Positions 8,539 to 17,548 of a stretch of DNA of 64,000 nt are shown one piece after another. A program made the position numbers and the translations under genes. The DNA comes from Streptomyces rugosispiralis (GTDB lineage: Bacteria > Actinomycetota > Actinomycetes > Streptomycetales > Streptomycetaceae): contig NZ_JANIAA010000004.1 in the NCBI RefSeq assembly GCF_024505145.1, positions 124,001 through 188,000 of the forward strand, read 5' to 3'. Within the stretch, counting starts at the first letter, position 1. Every line of letters starts with the position of its first letter. Below the pieces are notes generated by a model. That model searched no databases. It was given only the letters and a program-made list of their open reading frames with translations, and was not told where the DNA came from.

Positions 8539-8816
8539 GCCGCACCTCCTGCCTAGGTCTTTCGGCTTGCGTGGCAGTTTTACAAGCGCGCAACAGGGGA
8601 AGCCAGTCTTGGCACCACAGAGATCGTGACCGTATGCGCCCGTTTCACAACCGTTATAAGAGCAGGTCGGAGCGGGTTAGGCAACGGACGGTGAGGAACT
8701 CGGCCGCCTGATTGTCCACCTGGCGGGCCCGTTTCTCGCCCGATCGCCGAAAGAGGGCGTGAACGGAGCCCGTCCGGGCGGGTTCAGATACTGGGGAATG
8801 CCCGAACGGACATGTG
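8539..8816. promoter_or_regulatory. Intergenic region upstream of the polyol operon
   Basis: 278 bases between the GH4 stop and the DeoR start, both minus-strand genes. It should hold the promoter for the polyol operon. A CTTGCGTGGCAG...ACAAGCGCGCAACAG stretch near 8567-8596 contains loosely symmetrical CTTGCG/CGCGCAA elements that could be operator half-sites. No convincing gene or strong terminator was seen. Confidence 0.35.
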
Positions 8817-10169
8817 CTAAGGGCGGGCCATGGCCCCGGAGGCGTCGAGAATCCGGCCCGCGACCTTGACCGAGTCCACCAGCGGGTGGAGCGCCAGGGC
8901 CCGCAGGGCGGCATCGCGGGCGATGCCCGAATCGCTGCCCGCTTCGGTCGTGGCCGCCTCGATGGCCGAGCGCTCCACCGCCTTGACCGACAGCATCAGG
9001 CCGAGCTGGTCCGGCGCCACCGCGCCGGTGGCCAGCGGCCGTGCCCCGCCCGCGTCCACCAGACAGGGCACCTCCACCACGGCGTCCTCGTCAAGACCGG
9101 GCACCGCCGTCCGGTTGCGTACGTTGAGGATCAGCGTGGCGCGCTCATCGCGGGCGATCGCCCGCATGATGGCCAGCGCGATCCGGTCGTAGCCGCCGCC
9201 GTCCAGATCGCAGGAGTCGCGCTCCCAGCCGCCGGTGGCCTCGCGGCTCTCCGCCATGTACGTGGCCTCACGCTCCAGCCGGGTGCGCTCCCACTCCCTG
9301 AGCGCCCCGGGCGCGCCGGAGCCCGCCGTCTGGTAGAAGCGCGCCTGCTGGTCGCGGAGGAATTCGCCACGGGTGGCCGGGGCCTGCCGGATCGAGGCCA
9401 CCGCCTCCCGGTTGAAGTAGTAGTAGTGCAGATACTCGTTGGGCAGCGCGCCGAGCGCCCGCAGCCACTCGGCGCCGAAGAGCTTGCCCTCCTCGAACGA
9501 CTCCAGGGCGCCGGTGTCGCCGAGCAGCTCCGGCAGCCGGTCCCGGCCGTCCACCATCACCCGGCGCAGCCAGCCCAGATGGTTCAGGCCCACATAGTCG
9601 TACGTGGCCCGGTCCGGATCGGCGCCGACCGCCCGCGCGGCGCGGCGGCACAGGCCGACCGGGGAGTCGCAGATGCCGATCACCCGGTCCCCGAGCACCC
9701 GCTGCATCGCCTCGGTGACCATGCCCGCCGGGTTGGTGAAGTTGATGACCCAGGCGTCCGGGGCCACGGCGGCGATCCGCTCGGCGATCCGCAGCGCCAC
9801 CGGCAGGGTGCGCAGCCCGTAGAGCACCCCGCCCGCGCCGACGGTCTCCTGCCCCAGCACCCCTTCGCCGAGCGGAATCCGCTCGTCGTTCGCCCGGCCC
9901 TCCAGACCGCCGACGCGGATGGCCGAGAAGACGAAGTCGGCGCCGCGCAGCGCCTGGTCGAGGTCGGTGGTGGCCCGGACCTCGGGGGCGGTGGGGCGGC
10001 CCGTGGCCTGTTCGGCCAGGACCGCGCGGATCGCGTCCAGCCGGCGCCGGTCGGTGTCGTACAGCACCAACTCGGTGCAGCGCCCCGCCTCGTCCCCGGT
10101 GTCGTCGAGCAGCGCCCGGTACACCAGGGGCATACGGAACCCTCCGCCGCCCAGCACGGTCAGCCTCAT
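8817..10169 (-). CDS. Glycoside hydrolase family 4 (6-phospho-beta-glucosidase-like)
   Basis: 450 aa, the usual GH4 length. GH4 enzymes hydrolyse glycosides through an NAD+- and Mn2+-dependent redox-elimination route. NAD binding is seen as GGGGF at residues 7-11. The metal/active-site elements are NFTNPAG (143-149), Cys167 in GICDSP, and His197 in NHLGW. Family members often act on 6-phospho-glycosides from PTS import, but no PTS gene is nearby; two ABC importers and a PfkB kinase are. The ATG overlaps the upstream DeoR stop by 4 bases, forming a two-gene operon. Whether the substrate is phosphorylated is open. Confidence 0.88.
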   Translation of the reverse strand: MRLTVLGGGGFRMPLVYRALLDDTGDEAGRCTELVLYDTDRRRLDAIRAVLAEQATGRPTAPEVRATTDLDQALRGADFVFSAIRVGGLEGRANDERIPLGEGVLGQETVGAGGVLYGLRTLPVALRIAERIAAVAPDAWVINFTNPAGMVTEAMQRVLGDRVIGICDSPVGLCRRAARAVGADPDRATYDYVGLNHLGWLRRVMVDGRDRLPELLGDTGALESFEEGKLFGAEWLRALGALPNEYLHYYYFNREAVASIRQAPATRGEFLRDQQARFYQTAGSGAPGALREWERTRLEREATYMAESREATGGWERDSCDLDGGGYDRIALAIMRAIARDERATLILNVRNRTAVPGLDEDAVVEVPCLVDAGGARPLATGAVAPDQLGLMLSVKAVERSAIEAATTEAGSDSGIARDAALRALALHPLVDSVKVAGRILDASGAMARP

Positions 10170-10927
10170 ACGGTCACTACCTCCACATCGCCCTCGCGGA
10201 ACACCGCGAGCGTCGCCGGGTCGGACGTCTTGTTGGTGATCAGGGTGTCGATGCCCTCCGGTCCGCAGATCCGGGCGAGGCCGGTGTCACCGGGGAACTT
10301 CCCCGCGGTGACCAGCAGCACCACCTCCCGGGCCGCGCCGAGCATGGCCCGTTTGACCGGCACCTCCACATGGGTGCTGTCCAGCACGCTGCCGTCGGGG
10401 AGCACCCCGCTCGCGCCGAGGAAGAGCCGGCCGACCCGCAGCTGGCGGATGTTGGACTCGGTGAGGAAGCCGACCACGGAGCGGTAGTTGGCGCGCACCT
10501 GCCCGCCCAGCAGGATCAGGGTCACCCGCGGGTCGTCGCGCAACTCGTCGTAGACCGCGAGATTGCTGGTCACCACGGTCACCGGACGGCCGCGCAGCAG
10601 CTTGGCGAGCTGGAGGGTGGTGGTGCCGATGTCCAGCAGCAGCACATCGCCGTCCGCCACCAGATCGGCGGCGGCGCGGGCCACGGCCTCCTTGTCGGCC
10701 AGGTCGTCGACCACCACCTCGCTGAACGGGCGCTCCTCGTCCTGGGTGGGCGCCGCCACGGCGCCGCCGTAGACCCGGGTGAGCCGGCCCGCCCGGCCCA
10801 GCTCGGTGATGTCCCGCCGGGCCGTGGCCTCGCTGACGCCGAGACGCGTGGCGATCTCCCCGATGGGCAGCACGCCCTCCTCGCCGAGGATGCTCAGCAG
10901 CTTCTCGTGGCGGCTCTCTCGCAGCAT
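10166..10927 (-). CDS. DeoR-family transcriptional regulator of the GH4/PfkB/ABC cluster
   Basis: 253 aa from ATG 10927 (MLRESRHEKLL), which matches the normal DeoR N-terminus; a longer frame to 10987 adds 20 unlikely residues. HTH at ~20-55 (LGVSEATARRDITELG) and the sensor motif LLLDIGTTTLQLAKLL, close to the canonical sugar-phosphate pocket. It is co-translated with the GH4 gene and divergent from the PfkB-ABC operon, so it probably represses both directions. Confidence 0.88.
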   Translation of the reverse strand: MLRESRHEKLLSILGEEGVLPIGEIATRLGVSEATARRDITELGRAGRLTRVYGGAVAAPTQDEERPFSEVVVDDLADKEAVARAAADLVADGDVLLLDIGTTTLQLAKLLRGRPVTVVTSNLAVYDELRDDPRVTLILLGGQVRANYRSVVGFLTESNIRQLRVGRLFLGASGVLPDGSVLDSTHVEVPVKRAMLGAAREVVLLVTAGKFPGDTGLARICGPEGIDTLITNKTSDPATLAVFREGDVEVVTV

Positions 10928-10976
10928 GGCGGCAACGTACTGCAGATGAGCGAGTGTGCGCGACTCTGATCGACCT

Positions 10977-11004
10977 CTTGCATTCATCCCGGGTGCGGTG
11001 CAAG
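10977..11004. promoter_or_regulatory. Possible DeoR operator between GH4 and PfkB operons
   Basis: CTTGCA (10977-10982) and TGCAAG (10999-11004) form a spaced inverted repeat in the divergent promoter region. The short arms make this suggestive only. A GAGT...ACTC pair lies just left (~10952-10966). Confidence 0.35.
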
Positions 11005-11057
11005 GTGTCGCTCACATCACATCGAACAGGCCCCGCCGCACAAGGAAAGGCACGTCG

Positions 11058-12194
11058 GTGAGCACCACGGCCGGAACCCCCGATCCGATCCAACCGATCC
11101 AACCGATCGACCCGCTCGCGGCGCTGCGCGCCTCCACGGATCCCGAGCACGACGTCTACCTCACCGGCACCGTGTTCCTGGACATCATCTTCACCGGGCT
11201 CGACCACGCCCCCGTCCGCGGCACCGAGTCCTGGGCGCGCGGCATGGGCTCGAGCCCCGGCGGCATCGCCAACATGGCCACCGCCCTGGCCCGGCTCGGC
11301 CTGCACACCACGCTCGCCGCCGCCTTCGGCACCGATGTCTACGGTGACTACTGCTGGGAGAGCCTGGCGCTTGGCGAGGGCGTGGACCTCACCCCCTCCC
11401 GCCGCGTCGCCGGCTGGCACTCCCCGGTCACCGTCTCCATGGCGTACGAGGGCGAGCGCACCATGGTCACCCATGAGCACCCGGCCCCGCCGCCCGCCGT
11501 CCGGGGCGCGCCGCCCCGCTCCCGCGCCTGCGTGGCCACCTTCGAACCGGGGCGCCAGGAGGACTGGGTGCGCCGGGCGCAGGCCCGGGGCAGCAAGATC
11601 TTCGCCGATGTCGGCTGGGACGAGACCGGGCGCTGGGACCCAGCCGCGCTCCCCGACCTGCCCTACGCCCACGCCTTCCTGCCCAACGCCGCCGAGGCCC
11701 AGCGCTACACCCGCACCGACAGCCCCGAGCGGGCGGTGCGCGCCCTGGCGGAGCTGGTGCCGATCGCCGTCGTCACCCGGGGCGCCGAGGGCGCGGTGGC
11801 CATCGACTCGCTCACCGGGGAGCGCGCCGAGGTGCCCGGACTGTCCGTGGACGCGCTGGACCCGACCGGGGCGGGCGATGTCTTCGTCGCCGGATTCATG
11901 ACCGGCACGCTCGCGGGCTGGCCGCTCGCCGACCGGCTCGCCTTCGCCAACCTCACCGCCGCCCTCTCCGTCCAGCACTTCGGCGGCTCCCTGGCCGCGC
12001 CCGGCTGGCCGGAGGTGGCCGCCTGGTGGCACCGTGCGCGCCGGGCGGCCGACGGCGGGGCGGACGCGGCCGGACTCGCCCGCCGCTACGGCTTCCTGGG
12101 CGATCTGATCCCGGACCGGGTGCGCGGCTGTGCGCGGCTGCGGGCCCTGCCCACCATCGGTTTCCGGGTGCATGACAGTGCCCAACGGTCCTGA
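11058..12194 (+). CDS. PfkB-family carbohydrate kinase
   Basis: 378 aa ribokinase/PfkB-fold kinase. Motifs: SSPGGIANMATALARLG near the N-terminus (substrate-side glycines) and DPTGAGD at 268-274, with Asp274 the catalytic base. It phosphorylates a sugar or sugar derivative with ATP in the cytoplasm. GTG 11058 is chosen because AAGGAAAGG lies 7 bases upstream; the longer frame from 10956 runs over the divergent promoter. It is the first gene of a plus-strand operon with a sugar ABC importer. An extra C-terminal extension (HRARRAADGG...) follows the kinase fold. Substrate unknown. Confidence 0.88.
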   Translation: MSTTAGTPDPIQPIQPIDPLAALRASTDPEHDVYLTGTVFLDIIFTGLDHAPVRGTESWARGMGSSPGGIANMATALARLGLHTTLAAAFGTDVYGDYCWESLALGEGVDLTPSRRVAGWHSPVTVSMAYEGERTMVTHEHPAPPPAVRGAPPRSRACVATFEPGRQEDWVRRAQARGSKIFADVGWDETGRWDPAALPDLPYAHAFLPNAAEAQRYTRTDSPERAVRALAELVPIAVVTRGAEGAVAIDSLTGERAEVPGLSVDALDPTGAGDVFVAGFMTGTLAGWPLADRLAFANLTAALSVQHFGGSLAAPGWPEVAAWWHRARRAADGGADAAGLARRYGFLGDLIPDRVRGCARLRALPTIGFRVHDSAQRS

Positions 12195-12225
12195 CGGTCC
12201 TGATCACCGCATCGAGGAGAACCCC

Positions 12226-13644
12226 ATGGAACTCGCCCGTACCGGGGCGCGCCGGCCACGCGGCAGAGCCGTCCCGGCCGCGCTCGCCATCGGTGTCGTC
12301 CTGCTCGCCGCGGGGTGCGTCCCCGGCACCGACGGCTCGGGGGCCGCCGGTGCCGGGACCGGCGCGGCCACCGCCATACCCGATCCGGCGAAGGCCGGAA
12401 AGACCACGCTGACCGTGTGGGACCAGGAGATACGCGGCGGGACCAACGGCGAGATACAGCAGCTGAACCGGGAGTTCGAGCGGAAGTACCCCAATGTGCG
12501 GATCAAGCGGGTGGCCCGGAGCTTCACCGATCTGAAGACCACCCTGAAGCTGGCCGTCTCCGGCAACCATCCGCCCGATGTCATCCAGGCCAACCAGGGC
12601 TACCCGGACATGGTGGCCTTCGTCCGGGCCGGGCTGCTCGCCCCGCTGGACAACTACGCCGGGATCTACGACTGGAACACCCGCTACCCCGCCACCCTGC
12701 TCAATCTGAACCGGGTCTCCGCCGACGGCGACGACTTCGGCCGGGGGCGGCTGTACGGCATCTCCCAGACCGGCGAGTACATCGGCCTCTACTACAACAA
12801 GGGCGTGCTGAAGCGGGCCGGGCTCCAACCCCCGCGCACCTGGGGCGAGTTCACCGACGGGCTGGCCCGGCTCAAGGACCGCGGCGAGCTGCCGATCCAG
12901 TTCGGCAACCTCGACAAGTACCCCGCCATCCACACCTTCGGGGTGCTGCACGACCAGCTCGGCGCCGCCGGTGCCCGCGACACCGTCCTCGGCCGCGGCG
13001 ACGGCTTCGACAACGCCGCCACCAAGGACGCCGCGGCCACCCTCGCCGACTGGGCGAAGCGCGGCTATCTGCCCGGCGGCGCCAACGGCCTCGGCTACGA
13101 CGACGCGGCCAAGAAGTTCGCCTCGGGCGACGGCGCGTATCTGCTGACCGGCACCTGGCAACTGGCCGACCTCAAGAAGCCCATGGGGGACAGGCTGGGC
13201 ATCATGCCGCCCCCGCCCGCCAAGGCCGGCGGCGACCCCGTGACCACCGGCGGCCAGGGCCTGGCCTGGTCCATCACCTCGCGCTCCCGCCACCCGGAGG
13301 TGGCCGCCGCCTATCTGGACTTCCTCACCGACGCACACGCCGCGGACGTGATGACCCGGCACGGAGTGCTGCCCGCCGTCCCCGCGAGGGCCGCGGCGGG
13401 GGTGAGCCCGGACAGCGTCGACGGCCAGATGATCGCCGGGTGGAAGCGGCTGAGCGCCGCCGACGGGCTCGTCCCGTACCTCGACTACTCCACCCCCACC
13501 TTCTACGACACCCTCTCGGCCGCCCTCCAGGGCGTGGTCAGCGGCAAGACCTCCCCGGACAGCTTCGCCGCGACGCTCCAGAAGGACTACGGGGCCTTCA
13601 TGAAGAAGCAGCGCGAGCAGCACACCTCGGCCGGGCCCCGATGA
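12226..13644 (+). CDS. Extracellular sugar-binding lipoprotein of ABC transporter
   Basis: 472 aa. Signal peptide with lipobox LLAAGC (Cys about residue 29), then a family 1 solute-binding fold: LTVWDQEIRGGTNGEIQQLN and YEFERKYPN-like segments, and a C-terminal ATLQKDYGAFMKKQ. ATG 12226 follows GAGGAG with good spacing. It delivers an oligosaccharide or monosaccharide to the two downstream permeases; its stop overlaps the first permease ATG by 4 bases. Confidence 0.9.
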   Translation: MELARTGARRPRGRAVPAALAIGVVLLAAGCVPGTDGSGAAGAGTGAATAIPDPAKAGKTTLTVWDQEIRGGTNGEIQQLNREFERKYPNVRIKRVARSFTDLKTTLKLAVSGNHPPDVIQANQGYPDMVAFVRAGLLAPLDNYAGIYDWNTRYPATLLNLNRVSADGDDFGRGRLYGISQTGEYIGLYYNKGVLKRAGLQPPRTWGEFTDGLARLKDRGELPIQFGNLDKYPAIHTFGVLHDQLGAAGARDTVLGRGDGFDNAATKDAAATLADWAKRGYLPGGANGLGYDDAAKKFASGDGAYLLTGTWQLADLKKPMGDRLGIMPPPPAKAGGDPVTTGGQGLAWSITSRSRHPEVAAAYLDFLTDAHAADVMTRHGVLPAVPARAAAGVSPDSVDGQMIAGWKRLSAADGLVPYLDYSTPTFYDTLSAALQGVVSGKTSPDSFAATLQKDYGAFMKKQREQHTSAGPR

Positions 13645-14549
13645 GGCTCGCCGCCCTGACCAGGGCCTACCGCCGCCGCGCCCCCGGTGAGCCGCGCGCC
13701 ATCGGCTACCTCTACATCCTGCCCGCGCTGATCGTGTACGCTGTCTTCCTGCTCTACCCCTTCGGGCAGTCGGTGTGGCTGTCGTTCGTGAACTGGGACG
13801 GGCTGACGGTCGCCACCCCCGCCGGATTCGACAACTACCGTGCGCTGTTCACGGACGCGAGCCTGCGCGCCCCCTTCCTCCACGCACTGCTGCTGCTCCT
13901 CTTCTACGCCGCCCTGCCGGTGGCCATCGGGCTGCTGCTGGCCGCCGTGATGTCCCGGGCCCGGGTCCGGGGGATGACCTTCTTCCGTACGGTCCTGTTC
14001 CTGCCGCAGGTCCTGGCGCTGATCGTGGTCGGCGTGGCCTGGCGCTCGATCCTCGCCCCCGACGGGCTGCTCAACGACGCCCTCCGCGCCGTCGGCCTCG
14101 GTGGCCTCGCCCGCCCCTGGCTCGGCGACTACACCTGGGCGCTGCCCGCCGTCGGCGTCGTCGGCACCTGGGTCGGCACCGGGCTGTGCATGGTCCTCTT
14201 CCTCGCCGGGGCCCAGCGCATCCCGCGCGAGCTGTACGAGGCGGCGCGGATGGACGGCGCCGGGCCGCTGCGCGAGTTCCGCACCGTCACCCTGCCCGGA
14301 CTGCGGCCGCAGATCGCGGTGGCGCTGACCCTGACCATCGTGGCGGGGCTGCGCAACTTCGACCTGATCTACATCACCACCGGCGGCGGCCCAGGAAACG
14401 CCACCTCCGTGCCCGCCTACGAGGTCTACCACCGGGCCTTCGAGACCAACCAGGTCGGCTCGGCCGCCGCCGTCGGCGTGGCCCTCACGGTCCTGATCTT
14501 CGTCCTGACCGTCACGGTCTCCCGGCTCGTGGAAGGGCGGCGGGCATGA
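13641..14549 (+). CDS. Sugar ABC transporter permease (MalF/UgpA type)
   Basis: 302 aa with six membrane segments starting GYLYILPALIVYAVFLLYPFG and the EAA loop YEAARMDGAGPLREFRTVTLPGL. ATGA overlaps occur at both ends with the binding protein and the second permease, so the three are translationally coupled. No ATP-binding subunit gene follows. Confidence 0.93.
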   Translation: MRLAALTRAYRRRAPGEPRAIGYLYILPALIVYAVFLLYPFGQSVWLSFVNWDGLTVATPAGFDNYRALFTDASLRAPFLHALLLLLFYAALPVAIGLLLAAVMSRARVRGMTFFRTVLFLPQVLALIVVGVAWRSILAPDGLLNDALRAVGLGGLARPWLGDYTWALPAVGVVGTWVGTGLCMVLFLAGAQRIPRELYEAARMDGAGPLREFRTVTLPGLRPQIAVALTLTIVAGLRNFDLIYITTGGGPGNATSVPAYEVYHRAFETNQVGSAAAVGVALTVLIFVLTVTVSRLVEGRRA

Positions 14550-15370
14550 CCACACGCCTGGAACGCAACGTCACCTACGGCATCCTCGCCCTGTTCACCG
14601 TCATCGCGCTCACCCCCGTGATCGGCATCCTCACCACGGCCTTCGGCGCGCAGAACTCCCTGGACACCGGCTTCTCACTGCCCAAGGACGGTCTGCACTG
14701 GAGCAACTTCGCCGACGCCTGGAGCCGTGGCCACTTCGGCACCTATCTGGGGAACTCGGTGCTGGTCACGGTGGTCGTGGTGGCCGCCACCACCGTGCTG
14801 GCCATCCTCGCCGGGTACGCCTTCGGGGTGATGCGCTTCCCCGGCTCCACGGTGCTGTTCCACCTCTTCGTGATCGGGCTGACGCTGCCCCAGGAGGCGC
14901 TGATCGTCCCGCTCTACTTCGATCTGCGCCACGCCGAACTCACCGACAGCTACTGGGCGTTGATCCTGCCGCAGACCGCCCAGTCCCTGGCCTTCGGGGT
15001 CTTCTGGATGCGCACGTACTTCCGCGGCAGCGCACGGGCGGTCATCGAGGCGGCCCGGATCGACGGGGCGAACACCTGGACCACGCTGTGGCGGGTGCTG
15101 GTCCCGATGGGCCGCCCGGCGATCTCCACCATGGTCGTGATCACCTTCATGTGGACCTGGAACGAGTTCCTGATGGCCCTGGTGATGGTCAGCGACGAGG
15201 CCCATCGCACGGTCCCCCTCGGCCTCGCCTTCTTCCAGGGCCGGCACAGCTCCGACGCGGCGCTGCTCGCGGCGGCCTCGGTGCTCATCGCCCTGCCGGT
15301 GGTCGTGGTCTACGTGGCCCTGCAGCGCCGGTTCATCGAGGGCATGCTGGGCGGGGCGGTGAAGGAGTGA
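14546..15370 (+). CDS. Sugar ABC transporter permease (MalG/UgpE type)
   Basis: 274 aa, six membrane segments, EAA loop IEAARIDGANTWTTLWRVLVPM, and the C-terminal GMLGGAVKE ending common to actinobacterial MalG proteins. It overlaps the preceding permease by 4 bases and is the last gene before a hairpin at 15392. The missing ATPase again suggests use of a shared MsiK-type subunit. Confidence 0.93.
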   Translation: MTTRLERNVTYGILALFTVIALTPVIGILTTAFGAQNSLDTGFSLPKDGLHWSNFADAWSRGHFGTYLGNSVLVTVVVVAATTVLAILAGYAFGVMRFPGSTVLFHLFVIGLTLPQEALIVPLYFDLRHAELTDSYWALILPQTAQSLAFGVFWMRTYFRGSARAVIEAARIDGANTWTTLWRVLVPMGRPAISTMVVITFMWTWNEFLMALVMVSDEAHRTVPLGLAFFQGRHSSDAALLAAASVLIALPVVVVYVALQRRFIEGMLGGAVKE

Positions 15371-15391
15371 GCCCGGCGGGCACCGGGCTCA

Positions 15392-15424
15392 GGGTCCTCT
15401 GGTGGATCTCCGCCAGGAGGACCC
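15392..15424 (+). terminator. Terminator hairpin between the ABC operon and the DUF72 gene
   Basis: GGGTCCTCTGGTGG (15392-15405) pairs with CCGCCAGGAGGACCC (15410-15424) with one bulged base and a short loop. It lies between convergent genes and may serve both strands. Confidence 0.75.
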
Positions 15425-16183
15425 TTAAGCCGAGGGGGCGCGGCTGACCGGGCGGCCGCGCCGGGCCACCGCGCGGGCGAAGACGGCCGCGTCGTGCACC
15501 GCCGCCCCTCCCGTGTCGTTGTTGAAGTACGCGTAGACCTCCGCGTCGGCCGGCCAGGTGTCCCCGATCCGCCGCGCCCAGGTGGCCAGCGCCTGGCGCC
15601 CGTAGCGCGGGGCCGGGCGGGCGAGGCCGCCGTGGAAGCGCAGATACCCCCACCCGGTGGTCCGCCACAGCGGGGTGACGGGGCGGGAGCCGGAGTCGGC
15701 CCAGCACAGCGCGGCCGCGCGGCGCTCCAGCACCGCGCGGATCTCCTCGGTCCACCAGGAGGTGTGCCGCGGTTCGACGGCCACCCGCGTCCCGGCGGGG
15801 AAGCAGCCCAGACAGCGGTCCAGCAGCTCGCCGTCGGCCCGCAGGGTGGGCGGCAGCTGCACCAGCACCGGGCCCAGCCGGTCGCCGAGCCCGGCCGCAT
15901 GGGACATCAGCCGCTCCACCGGCTCCTCCGGGTCGCGCAGCCGCTTGATGTGGGTGAGGTAGCGGCTCGCCTTGAGCGCCATCACAAAGCCCTCGGGCAG
16001 CCGCTCCCGCCAGGTGGCGAACTGGTCGTACGAGGGCAGCCGGTAGAAGGCGTTGTTGCTCTCCACCGTGGCGAAGGCGCGGGTGTACTCCTCCAGCCAC
16101 AGCCGCTGCGGACAGCCCTCGGGATAGAGATCACCGCGCCAGTCCCGGTACTGCCATCCCGAGGTGCCGACGAGAGCGGTCAT
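15425..16183 (-). CDS. DUF72 domain protein
   Basis: 252 aa. It opens with VGTSGWQYRDWRGDLYP and carries FATVESNNAFYRLPSYDQF, both hallmark blocks of the DUF72 TIM-barrel family, and ends with VYAYFNNDTGGAAVHDA. The molecular function of the family is not established. The ATG at 16183 overlaps the stop of the upstream 79-aa gene by 4 bases, so the two are co-expressed; the longer frame to 16318 overlaps that gene and is unlikely. Confidence 0.88.
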   Translation of the reverse strand: MTALVGTSGWQYRDWRGDLYPEGCPQRLWLEEYTRAFATVESNNAFYRLPSYDQFATWRERLPEGFVMALKASRYLTHIKRLRDPEEPVERLMSHAAGLGDRLGPVLVQLPPTLRADGELLDRCLGCFPAGTRVAVEPRHTSWWTEEIRAVLERRAAALCWADSGSRPVTPLWRTTGWGYLRFHGGLARPAPRYGRQALATWARRIGDTWPADAEVYAYFNNDTGGAAVHDAAVFARAVARRGRPVSRAPSA

Positions 16184-16419
16184 GCCTCGCCCGGATGCCA
16201 GGGCGGCCACTGTCCGGGCCGGTCCTCCCAGTGCACCTGGGCCGGGTCCGACAGGTCGATATCGGGGAAGACCCGCCGGACGCGCGGTTCGAACTCCTCC
16301 CGTTCCAGCGGTTCGCATCCCAGGCCACGCAGCCGCACCAGCCGGTAGCGGCTGTCGGCCTCGATTGACTCGACGAAGACGGGGTAACCGGACTCGTCCG
16401 GGCCGGTGGCGTTCTCCAT
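16180..16419 (-). CDS. Small hypothetical protein upstream of DUF72
   Basis: 79 aa, acidic, beginning MENATGPDESGYPVFVES and ending WPPWHPGEA. The ATG at 16419 has CTGGAGG directly upstream at correct spacing; the longer frame to 16497 is less likely. It is coupled to the DUF72 gene by an ATGA overlap, suggesting joint function. No family recognised and no membrane segment or signal peptide. Confidence 0.7.
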   Translation of the reverse strand: MENATGPDESGYPVFVESIEADSRYRLVRLRGLGCEPLEREEFEPRVRRVFPDIDLSDPAQVHWEDRPGQWPPWHPGEA

Positions 16420-16544
16420 ACCTCCAGGGTGCCGGGTCTCCGGAATCCGCGCGCCCCGGCCGGCGGCCGGGGACCGCCGGTTTGCGGACGGGCGCACCGT
16501 CGGCTTGATATGGAGATGAGTCCTTTCAGGAGCGAGGGTGAGCC

Positions 16545-17207
16545 ATGATCTTCACCGACCGGACGGACGCCGGGCGGCGCCTCGGCGAGGCACTGCGCCC
16601 CTTGGCGGATGAGAAACCGGTCGTGCTCGGGCTGCCACGGGGCGGGGTGCCGGTGGCCTACGAGGTGGCCCGCGCGCTCCATGCGCCCCTGGACGTGATC
16701 ATCGTCCGTAAGCTCGGCGTCCCCTACCACCGGGAGCTGGGGTTCGGCGCCATCGGCGAGGGCGACGTACGGGTCGTCCATGAGGCGATCGTCCGGATGA
16801 GCCGGGCCGATGAGGAGGACCTCGCCGAGGTGGAGCGGACCGAGCGGGAGGAGCTGGCCCGCAAGGCGCGCCGGTTCCGCCGGGGCCGCTCGCGGATCCC
16901 GGCCGAGGGCCAGACCGTGATCGTCGTGGACGACGGCATCGCGACCGGCGCCACGGCCCAGGCCGCCTGCCGGGTGGCACGGGCCCAGGGCGCCGCGCGG
17001 GTGGTCCTCGCCGTGCCGGTGGCGCCGCCGGACGCGGTCGCCGCGCTGCGCGAGGACGCGGACGAGGTGGTCGCCCTCTCCACCCCCTCGGACTTCGCGG
17101 CGGTGGGGGAGTGGTACGAGGACTTCTCGCAGACCGGGGACGACGAGGTGGTGGAGTTGCTGTCCCGGTCGACCGGAGAGACCGGGGAGGCGCATCCTGG
17201 AAGGTGA
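16545..17207 (+). CDS. Phosphoribosyltransferase-domain protein
   Basis: 220 aa type I PRTase fold. The PRPP-binding loop VIVVDDGIATGATAQAA lies near residues 124-140, preceded by VLGLPRGGVPVAYEVA and IIVRKLGVPYHRELGFGAIGEG, typical of the stand-alone actinobacterial PRTase family often found near stress genes. Its exact nucleobase or phosphoribosyl acceptor is unknown. AGGAGCGAGG lies upstream of ATG 16545. It is followed by a DUF1876 gene 17 bases downstream, probably in one operon. Confidence 0.85.
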   Translation: MIFTDRTDAGRRLGEALRPLADEKPVVLGLPRGGVPVAYEVARALHAPLDVIIVRKLGVPYHRELGFGAIGEGDVRVVHEAIVRMSRADEEDLAEVERTEREELARKARRFRRGRSRIPAEGQTVIVVDDGIATGATAQAACRVARAQGAARVVLAVPVAPPDAVAALREDADEVVALSTPSDFAAVGEWYEDFSQTGDDEVVELLSRSTGETGEAHPGR

Positions 17208-17224
17208 CGCAGGAGGTGAGCGCG

Positions 17225-17494
17225 ATGGAGACGATCGTGGGATGCGACATTCAGATGGAGTTTCGTGAGATCGGCCCGCTGACCGAAGCGGTCGTCCGGC
17301 TGAGGATGCACGACGGCACGGAGATGCTGGCCCAGGGCCGCGCCAACCGCAACCCCGACGACCCGGCACAGCCGAGGGTCGGCGAGGAGATCGCGGCGGC
17401 GCGGGCACTGACCAATCTGGCGCACCGGCTGATCGGCAAGGCGGGCGGCGACATTGAGGAAGTCACCCATTCCAAGGCGCATTTGGTGATGTAG
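17225..17494 (+). CDS. DUF1876 (dsRBD-like) small protein
   Basis: 89 aa. The sequence AVVRLRMHDGTEMLAQGRANRNPDDPAQPRVGEE, followed by IAAARALTNLAHRLIGKA, is the DUF1876 pattern widespread in actinomycetes, with a predicted dsRBD-like fold of unknown role. CAGGAGGTGAG precedes ATG 17225. It follows the PRTase gene on the same strand. Confidence 0.85.
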   Translation: METIVGCDIQMEFREIGPLTEAVVRLRMHDGTEMLAQGRANRNPDDPAQPRVGEEIAAARALTNLAHRLIGKAGGDIEEVTHSKAHLVM

Positions 17495-17519
17495 GCCGTG
17501 GAGGCCAGGGAGCGTCCGC

Positions 17520-17536
17520 CGCGGTGGACCACCGCG
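17520..17536 (+). terminator. Hairpin after DUF1876
   Basis: CGCGGTG GAC CACCGCG is a perfect 7-bp stem with a 3-base loop 25 bases after the DUF1876 stop, in a convergent intergenic region. Outer bases extend it imperfectly. Confidence 0.55.
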
Positions 17537-17548
17537 GGCGGAGGCTCC

